46,715 nt of DNA, taken from Bacteroidales bacterium (lineage in GTDB: Bacteria; Bacteroidota; Bacteroidia; Bacteroidales; UBA932). The translations under genes were made by a program, and so were the position numbers. The stretch covers positions 1 to 46,715 of the forward strand of contig SUYM01000023.1 of NCBI GenBank assembly GCA_015060455.1, in the 5' to 3' direction. Under the pieces are notes generated by a model, which was not told the DNA's origin, did no database searches, and saw only the letters and a list, made by a program, of their open reading frames with translations. Position 1 is the stretch's first letter. The number at the start of each line of letters is the position of its first letter. Of this stretch, positions 41,178 through 46,715 are shown piece by piece.

Positions 41178-43367
41178 ATGAAGATCGACTCCGCAATTCT
41201 ACATTCAAAACTGAAAGAATTTTTCGGCTTTGATACCTTCAAACCCGGTCAGGAAGATGTCATAGACCATCTCGTATCAGGTGGCAACGCCTTTGTCCTG
41301 ATGCCTACGGGAGGAGGAAAATCCATGTGCTACCAACTTCCTGCCTTAGTCATGGAAGGCACTGCGATTGTGATCTCACCATTGATTGCGCTTATGAAGA
41401 ACCAGGTCGATGCCATCAGAGGTTTTGTTGCCGGGAATGAAGGCATAGCGCATTTCCTCAACTCATCACTGAACAAGGCCCAGATCAGTGAAGTGAGGGC
41501 AGACCTGCTGTCAGGAGCGACAAAACTGCTTTATGTGGCACCGGAATCACTGACAAAAGCGGAAAACATAGCGATACTCAAAGAAATTAAGATATCTTTC
41601 TACGCCATTGACGAGGCGCATTGCATATCCGAGTGGGGGCATGATTTCCGTCCTGAATACAGGCGCATACGAAATATAGTTGACGAGATCGGACAGGCCC
41701 CTGTCATTGCACTCACAGCGACAGCCACTCCTAAGGTCCAGAGCGACATTCTGAAAAATCTCGGAATCACTGACGCAAAAGTGTTCAAGTCGTCGTTCAA
41801 CCGTCCGAATCTCTATTACGAGATAAGGGATAAATCCGACCCGAAACGAGACATCATCAAGTTCATCCGCCAGAACCCGGGCAAATCAGGTATCATCTAC
41901 TGCCTGAGTCGCAAAAAGGTGGAAGAATTGGCGGAACTGCTGAATATCAACGGAATAAAGGCCGCGCCTTACCATGCCGGACTTGATGCAAAGACCCGCG
42001 CCGAAAATCAGGACAAGTTCCTCATGGAGGAAATAGACGTGATAGTGGCGACCATCGCCTTCGGAATGGGCATCGACAAGCCTGACGTGCGGTTTGTGAT
42101 ACATTATGATATACCTAAGAGCATCGAAGGCTACTATCAGGAGACCGGTCGTGCGGGTCGTGACGGCAAGGAGGGACAGTGCATCACTTTCTATAGTTAT
42201 AAGGATATCCAGAAACTGGAGAAGTTCATGCAGGGCAAGCCTATCGCCGAACAGGAAATTGGCAGACAACTGCTTATGGAAACCGTTGCATACGCCGAGT
42301 CGAATTCATGCCGCCGCAAACTTCTGCTCAACTATTTTGGTGAGGGCTTTGAGGTGGAGAATTGCGGGGCATGCGACAACTGTCTCCATCCGAAGAAGAA
42401 GTTTGACGGTCGGGAAGAAATGTCTATGGTCATCGAACTTATCCAGGCCCTGCCGGAAAGTTTCAAGACAGAGCATCTTGCAAACATACTTGCAGGAGTG
42501 TCCAACTCCATCGTCAAATCATATCATCATGACAGGCTGGAACTGTTTGGAGCAGGGAAAGACCATTCCGTAAGATTCTGGAGCGCAGTCATCCATCAGG
42601 GCATCGTGCTGCATCTGCTGGATAAGGACATTGAATCATATGGACTCATATCAGTCACTGATGACGGCAGCAAGTTCCTTGAATCGCCGTATGAACTCCT
42701 GCTGACCGAGGACAGGGAGTTTGTCGAGGGCGAAGACGATGATGACGAAATCGGAGCCGGGAACCGTGGAGGCGGCGGTGGCGACGAGGTTCTGCTGGCA
42801 ATGCTCAAGGACCTCAGACGCGATGTGGCAAGGAAACTGAAACTCCAGCCGTGGGTCATCTTCTCGGACCCTGCCCTGGAAGACATGTCCATAAGTTACC
42901 CTATCAGTTATGCAGAATTGCAGAAATGCCAGGGTGTAGGTGCGGGAAAGGCCCAGAAATACGGCAAGGCCTTCATAGAACTCATTGCCAAGTATGTCGA
43001 GGAGAACGAGATAGAGCGTCCTGACGACTTTGTGATGAAGAGCAAGACCAAATCCCATAAGACCGACATCATTCAATACATAGACCGCAGGATGCCGCTG
43101 GACGACATTGCAGACTCAAAGGGACTCGATATGGAGGAACTGCTGGACGAGATCGAGGGCATCGTGTTCTCCGGCATGAAACTTAACCTTGATTATTATA
43201 TCGAACAGACCCTCGATGAAGACGTCATCGATGAGATCTACGAGTATTTCCACGACGAGGCGGAATCCGATTCATTGGAGGCTGCCATGAACGATCTAGG
43301 CTCTGACTACGACGAGTTTGAAGTGCGTCTTGTGCGTCTGAAATTCCTCTGCGAGGTGGCAAATTGA
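41178..43367 (+). CDS. recQ: ATP-dependent DNA helicase RecQ
   Basis: 729 residues. Helicase motifs: PTGGGKS (43-49), DEAH (145-148), ALTATATPKV, and the C-terminal lobe with YCLSRKKVEELA, YHAGLDA, ATIAFGMGIDKPDVR and QETGRAGRDG. The zinc site has Cys in SCRRKLLLNYFGE and CGACDNCLHP. An RQC winged helix and an HRDC domain (about 525-620) follow, separated by an acidic/Gly-rich linker (EGEDDDDEIGAGNRGGGGG). A further helical C-terminal domain (about 625-729) is typical of Bacteroidota RecQ. It unwinds 3' to 5' in recombination and repair. A perfect terminator overlaps its stop codon. Confidence 0.98.
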   Translation: MKIDSAILHSKLKEFFGFDTFKPGQEDVIDHLVSGGNAFVLMPTGGGKSMCYQLPALVMEGTAIVISPLIALMKNQVDAIRGFVAGNEGIAHFLNSSLNKAQISEVRADLLSGATKLLYVAPESLTKAENIAILKEIKISFYAIDEAHCISEWGHDFRPEYRRIRNIVDEIGQAPVIALTATATPKVQSDILKNLGITDAKVFKSSFNRPNLYYEIRDKSDPKRDIIKFIRQNPGKSGIIYCLSRKKVEELAELLNINGIKAAPYHAGLDAKTRAENQDKFLMEEIDVIVATIAFGMGIDKPDVRFVIHYDIPKSIEGYYQETGRAGRDGKEGQCITFYSYKDIQKLEKFMQGKPIAEQEIGRQLLMETVAYAESNSCRRKLLLNYFGEGFEVENCGACDNCLHPKKKFDGREEMSMVIELIQALPESFKTEHLANILAGVSNSIVKSYHHDRLELFGAGKDHSVRFWSAVIHQGIVLHLLDKDIESYGLISVTDDGSKFLESPYELLLTEDREFVEGEDDDDEIGAGNRGGGGGDEVLLAMLKDLRRDVARKLKLQPWVIFSDPALEDMSISYPISYAELQKCQGVGAGKAQKYGKAFIELIAKYVEENEIERPDDFVMKSKTKSHKTDIIQYIDRRMPLDDIADSKGLDMEELLDEIEGIVFSGMKLNLDYYIEQTLDEDVIDEIYEYFHDEAESDSLEAAMNDLGSDYDEFEVRLVRLKFLCEVAN

Positions 43368-43401
43368 CAAAAAAGACTGCATTTTTGCAGTCTTTTTTGT
43401 C
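43366..43401. terminator. Perfect 16-bp terminator hairpin after recQ
   Basis: GACAAAAAAGACTGCA (43366-43381) and TGCAGTCTTTTTTGTC (43386-43401) with a TTTT loop. The stem begins within the recQ stop codon, and T runs lie on both strands. Confidence 0.9.
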
Positions 43402-43434
43402 ATCCCGAGCGAGCGAAGCGAGTCGAGGAATCTC
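43399..43434 (+). repeat. GTCATCCCGAGC-family element between recQ and miaA
   Basis: GTCATCCCGAGCGAGCGAAG then CGAGTCGAGGAATCTC, joining the terminator to the miaA stop codon at 43435. It is the intergenic counterpart of the copies inside murB and metG. Confidence 0.65.
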
Positions 43435-44352
43435 CTATATCTCCATCCATCTGATCCCCTTATCCCTGCCCCAATATGACATCTGTCTTTTGGCGTAATG
43501 GCGGGTGTTGCGCTGTATCAGTTCGATTGCGCGCTCAAGTGTTGTCACAGGCCCATCACCGGGACTTGTCGGCCCCCAGCCCTCTGTCGATACTTTGCCG
43601 TCCAGATAATCAAACCAGTCAAAGATTTCCTTATAGCCCACCGTCTTTAGCGCGGACAGGCTCCGATATTGGGTCAACGAACGGACTTCCTCGACAAGAC
43701 CATCGTCAATCATCTGGGTCACGCGGCGGTTGATGCGGTCATAAAGCACATCACGCGGGCGTATAAGACCGATTTTCTCTATTTCGAAATCGCGTTTCCT
43801 TTTCGGAGATGTCTTGAAGGAAGAGAATGGCCTGCCGGTCATAAGACAGACCTCCAGGGCGCGGACCACCCTCTGGCCGTTGGCTATATCTATTGTATGA
43901 TAACTTTCCGGATCAAGTTTCAGCAGATCCTGCCTGAGAGACTCCACACCCTCGTCATGCAGGCGGACCGTAAGTTGTGAACGCAGGTTAAGATCCGCTT
44001 CCGGAAAATCATCGAGTCCGTTCACGAGGGCATCCACATAAAAGCCTGATCCGCCGGCCATCACCAGAGTGTCATGTCCCTCTGCAAAAAGCCGGTTGAT
44101 GAGTTCCAGGGCCTCCAGTTCATATTTCCCTGCCGTATAAAGTTCGGTAACCGTGTGGGAATGAATGAAATAATGCTTGACTGCAGCGAGTTGCTCCGGA
44201 GAGGGCACAGCAGTACCGACAGACATCTCCCGATATATCTGGCGCGAATCGCATGATATAACGGGAGATCCGTATCTGAGTGCGGTCTCTATGCTGTAAT
44301 CGGTCTTTCCGACAGCAGTGGGACCCAATATTATCTTTAACGTCTTGTTCAT
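43435..44352 (-). CDS. miaA: tRNA dimethylallyltransferase MiaA
   Basis: 305 residues. P-loop GPTAVGKTDYS (residues 11-21), the DMAPP/tRNA-binding ISCDSRQIYREMSVGTA, MAGGSGFYVDAL, and the C-terminal signature NTRHYAKRQMSYW. It adds the isopentenyl group to A37 of tRNAs reading UNN codons. Between DYLDGK and the LERAIELIQRN helix is a short Gly/Pro-rich stretch (VSTEGWGPTSPGDGPVTT) not present in most homologues. The gene is 6 bases downstream of the acidic-tail protein gene, so the two are probably cotranscribed. Confidence 0.97.
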   Translation of the reverse strand: MNKTLKIILGPTAVGKTDYSIETALRYGSPVISCDSRQIYREMSVGTAVPSPEQLAAVKHYFIHSHTVTELYTAGKYELEALELINRLFAEGHDTLVMAGGSGFYVDALVNGLDDFPEADLNLRSQLTVRLHDEGVESLRQDLLKLDPESYHTIDIANGQRVVRALEVCLMTGRPFSSFKTSPKRKRDFEIEKIGLIRPRDVLYDRINRRVTQMIDDGLVEEVRSLTQYRSLSALKTVGYKEIFDWFDYLDGKVSTEGWGPTSPGDGPVTTLERAIELIQRNTRHYAKRQMSYWGRDKGIRWMEI

Positions 44353-44358
44353 TAGGGA

Positions 44359-44895
44359 TTACTCGTCATCCTCCTCGCCGTAGATCTCTTCTGTCTCGTC
44401 ATCTTCCTCATCTACGATATCATCATCGTCGTCGTCAAAGTCATCATCATCAGGATTCTTCTTCTTGTCATCAGGAAGATCTTCAAAAGCGACATATCCG
44501 TTCTCGAACTCAATCGGATTAGGACCCTTCGTCTCGACAAGAAGCGGATATATGGCATTGCTGCGGAGTACGCCCTCACCCTCGAACGTGACTATGACAC
44601 TCTTGACATTGGTTGTATCATAGAAATATATGAACTTGTCCTCTCCCCTCTTATGGCACTGACCGGCAGTCACGCTGTCGATGGTTCCCAGACCGAAATC
44701 CTGGAACACGCTATATCGTGCCGCCACATCGCCATTTGCATCAAAGGCCTTGAAAAGGACCACCTGATCCTGCGGAAAATCCATATCCGCCCTCATCTGC
44801 TTATGGAAAGTATAAAGCGAGGTCGTGTCCTTGACCTCATAAACACGCGCAAACCCCTTCAATCCGGGAAGTGAAACTCTATATCTCAGTATCAT
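44359..44895 (-). CDS. Protein with pRiA4b ORF-3-like domain and long acidic tail
   Basis: 178 residues. Residues 1-105 (MILRYRVSLPGLKGFARVYE, then TSLYTFHKQMRADMDFPQDQ) resemble the small beta/alpha domain of plasmid pRiA4b ORF-3-like proteins common in Bacteroidota; this is from memory and moderate in strength. The last 40 residues are almost all Asp and Glu (DDDDFDDDDDDIVDEEDDE), which could mimic nucleic acid or bind basic proteins. It lacks a signal peptide. Function unknown. Confidence 0.7.
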   Translation of the reverse strand: MILRYRVSLPGLKGFARVYEVKDTTSLYTFHKQMRADMDFPQDQVVLFKAFDANGDVAARYSVFQDFGLGTIDSVTAGQCHKRGEDKFIYFYDTTNVKSVIVTFEGEGVLRSNAIYPLLVETKGPNPIEFENGYVAFEDLPDDKKKNPDDDDFDDDDDDIVDEEDDETEEIYGEEDDE

Positions 44896-45099
44896 AATAA
44901 GTTAGAATTGTTTTCTCATAAAAAAGCCTCCAGCATATCCGGAAGCGATGTCAAAGATAATAATTTTTCTTTCAGCAATCACAAATTTTTGAACAACAAA
45001 CTTAATCGGTCGGAACAGAAAAAGAATGCCTGTTCTTGTCGCCACTGTTTGCAATTCCAACTAAAATGCTGTAATTTAGGCCATAATTATAATTTGACT

Positions 45100-46455
45100 A
45101 TGAATATTTTTCAAAAACTGAACCGCGCTATCCGGGAGATAATCAATATCGACACACATATTGACACCGATGCCGCAGAACGTTCCATAAGAAGCAATAT
45201 TGACTTCAGAGGGCCTAACGCATGGATTCTTGCAGTTGCAATCATCATTGCATCCGTCGGTCTGAATGTCAATTCCATTCCTGTCATCATCGGAGCCATG
45301 CTCATATCTCCTCTGATGGGACCGATTTTCGGACTTGGACTCGGACTCGGAATCAATGATATCAATCTGATGAAACAGGCCGGAAAGAACCTTCTGATCA
45401 TGGTTTCAATCAGCCTTGCCGTCTCACTGCTCTACTTCCTTATCACGCCACTGAGTCTGAGCAATCCTACGGAGATCATGGCCAGAACGAGGCCGACAAT
45501 TTTTGATGTCATGATTGCCTTGTTCGGTGGCATCGCCGGTATTTTTGAAATGTGCAGAAAAGAGAAGGGCACAGTATTCTCCGGCGTGGCAATCGCCACT
45601 GCATTGATGCCGCCTCTCTGTGCTGCAGGTTACGGACTTGCCACCGGCAATTTCGCCGCATTTCTTGGGGCACTTTACCTTTTCTGCATAAACTGCCTCT
45701 TCATTACGATGGCCACCTACTTTCTTGTCAAGTACTTCAGATTCAAGAAAGCGGAATATTCAGACCAGGGATTCGGAGTCAGGACACAGAGAATAACAAC
45801 GGTCCTGATCCTCATATTCCTGATACCGAGCATCTGGTCTGCTGTCGTATTGGTGAAGCAGAATAATTTCGACAAGAAAGCAAGTTCCTTTGTTGAAGCA
45901 CATCGCTCCATCGGAAACAGCATCATATATGACTACAATATCGACCATCAGGACGGTTCTGTGCTGAATATCTTCGTAACCGGCGAAACGCTTAGCGAAA
46001 GCGGAAGGAACAACCTGTACGCATTCGCCAAGGAGCATGGAATCGAGGCCGAGCAGATTGTAATCAAAGAATACATAACTCAGAACACTCAGGACGATGG
46101 CGGGGTGTTCAAGGGCATATACGAACGTCTTGACACCAAAATAGGACAGTACGAAAGAACTATTGAAAAACTCACAAATGAACTTGATGCCGCCAGAAAA
46201 GAAGACATTCCGTATGTTCAGATAGGGAAAGAGATATCGGCAGCATTCCCACAGGTCAAGCAAGTCTATATGGGGTATGGAGCCAATATAGCAATCGACA
46301 GTCTCGCATCTACCCCATGTCTGTATGTCAAGGTACGGACAGACTCCCTAATGACAGAGTCCTCTCTTGAACAATTAAAGAAATGGATAACAGCAAGGCT
46401 GCAATATCCTGACGTGGAACTCGATAATACAGCAATCAGTAACAGTCGTAAGTAA
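45100..46455 (+). CDS. DUF389 multi-spanning membrane protein
   Basis: The ATG at 45100 (MNIFQKLNRAIREI) gives 451 residues; the longer open frame from 44908 covers intergenic DNA and is rejected. The DUF389 core (about 45-255) has about six helices, including AVAIIIASVGLNVNSIPVII and GAMLISPLMGPIFGLGLGLG, VMIALFGGIAGIFEM and GVAIATALMPPLCAAGYGLA. A soluble C-terminal half (about 275-451) includes a coiled coil (GQYERTIEKLTNELDAARKE). The family is widespread and of uncertain function, possibly transport. Confidence 0.9.
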   Translation: MNIFQKLNRAIREIINIDTHIDTDAAERSIRSNIDFRGPNAWILAVAIIIASVGLNVNSIPVIIGAMLISPLMGPIFGLGLGLGINDINLMKQAGKNLLIMVSISLAVSLLYFLITPLSLSNPTEIMARTRPTIFDVMIALFGGIAGIFEMCRKEKGTVFSGVAIATALMPPLCAAGYGLATGNFAAFLGALYLFCINCLFITMATYFLVKYFRFKKAEYSDQGFGVRTQRITTVLILIFLIPSIWSAVVLVKQNNFDKKASSFVEAHRSIGNSIIYDYNIDHQDGSVLNIFVTGETLSESGRNNLYAFAKEHGIEAEQIVIKEYITQNTQDDGGVFKGIYERLDTKIGQYERTIEKLTNELDAARKEDIPYVQIGKEISAAFPQVKQVYMGYGANIAIDSLASTPCLYVKVRTDSLMTESSLEQLKKWITARLQYPDVELDNTAISNSRK

Positions 46456-46457
46456 AG

Positions 46458-46490
46458 AACAGGCACCTACAAGTTTGTAAGTGCCTGTTT
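46458..46490 (+). terminator. Terminator after the DUF389 gene
   Basis: AACAGGCACCTACAA (46458-46472) pairs with TTGTAAGTGCCTGTT (46475-46489), one mismatch, followed by TTTG. Confidence 0.75.
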
Positions 46491-46502
46491 TGTGGAGATA
46501 GT

Positions 46503-46642
46503 CGCACCACTTTTAACCCCAAATCTGCAACCCCATTCAAATCAAATTTTTCCTAAATTACTGATATACAACAGAATTTGCAAAACCCATTTTGCAAATC
46601 ATTGCACCACTTTGCAAAAATGTGGGTACAATGTGGGTACAT
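46503..46642. repeat. Direct and inverted repeats upstream of the right-end gene
   Basis: GCACCACTTT occurs near 46503 and 46605; the palindrome TTTGCAAA occurs at about 46577, 46591 and 46610; TGTGGGTACA occurs at 46621-46630 and 46632-46641. This density of short repeats fits binding sites of a tyrosine recombinase, and GTGGGTAC pairs are familiar upstream of Bacteroidota integrase genes. Confidence 0.5.
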
Positions 46643-46656
46643 TCGCAGATATTTTG

Positions 46657-46664
46657 TATATTTG
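46657..46664 (+). promoter_or_regulatory. -7 box for the right-end gene
   Basis: TATATTTG, perfect TAnnTTTG, 23 bases before the ATG at 46688. The preceding GTGGGTAC repeats overlap the -33 region, so the encoded protein or its partners could control it. Confidence 0.5.
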
Positions 46665-46687
46665 TATTGACGAAAAATTTGAACATT

Positions 46688-46715
46688 ATGGCAGTTTCAT
46701 TTGTACTTAGAACCC
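46688..46715 (+). CDS. Start of a gene, possible tyrosine recombinase/integrase (3' end outside window)
   Basis: Only nine codons are visible (MAVSFVLRT). The promoter, the upstream repeats and the N-terminal pattern fit Bacteroidota tyrosine integrases, whose arm-binding domain often begins with a similar short strand. An HU-like DNA-binding protein is the main alternative. The call rests mostly on context. Confidence 0.3.

Noticed and set aside
44908..45099. 64-residue N-terminal extension of the DUF389 protein
   Set aside because: Translates A/T-rich intergenic DNA; the ATG at 45100 matches the family start.

Overview
The window is a contiguous piece of a Bacteroidota chromosome, most likely order Bacteroidales and probably a gut or host-associated lineage. 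The grounds are a SusC/SusD pair, Bacteroidota-only families (DUF3127, DUF4783), a MurA with Asp in place of the catalytic Cys, many lipoproteins, and start regions without Shine-Dalgarno sequences but with TAnnTTTG -7 boxes. I cannot assign a genus. No rRNA, tRNA or CRISPR array was seen.

Layout. (1) 1-2.8 kb: tail of a PIN-domain toxin, an unknown 205-aa protein, and a group of zinc-ribbon proteins including an M48 peptidase. (2) 2.8-11.8 kb: a LytTR response regulator, its LytS-type kinase and a BspA-like surface lipoprotein, divergent from a SusC/SusD transport pair, then a fragment resembling the PIN protein tail. (3) 11.8-23.1 kb: housekeeping genes dnaX-lptB, a secreted protein plus M16 peptidase, an O-methyltransferase, murB-murA and metG. 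(4) 23.2-32.3 kb: a decaying glycan-utilisation region. It holds an intact GH29 alpha-L-fucosidase, two close EEP-family lipoproteins, a double-SGNH esterase, an ECF sigma factor and an ATPase, mixed with remnants of a DUF4091 glycosidase, a NAGPA-type phosphodiester glycosidase, a FecR anti-sigma factor fused to a third EEP copy, and the C-terminus of PurF. (5) 32.4-46.5 kb: cysS, an exonuclease III, rlmH plus a large NtrY-like kinase, an FKBP isomerase plus SSB-like protein, recQ, miaA and a DUF389 membrane protein. (6) The right end enters what looks like an integrated element: repeats, a strong promoter and the first codons of a possible integrase.

The most interesting signal is a set of short hairpin-forming elements. 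Some lie between genes: paired hairpins of the GACCGTnACAAA/TTTGTnACGGTC type, a 51-bp tandem repeat, and a GATAACGGATAATCAT motif. Others appear to be inserted in frame inside housekeeping genes: two in murB and two in metG, with further copies of one family in the metG leader and between recQ and miaA. Both proteins are longer than their family by about the size of the inserts. This resembles the coding palindromic elements known from Rickettsia, but in a Bacteroidota genome.

Operons inferred from spacing: kinase-regulator-BspA (ATGA overlaps), susC-susD, dnaX-lptB, secreted protein-M16 peptidase (ATGA), murB-murA, NAGPA remnant-GH29-DUF4091 remnant-EEP, EEP-SGNH, rlmH-kinase, and FKBP-DUF3127 (TAATG).
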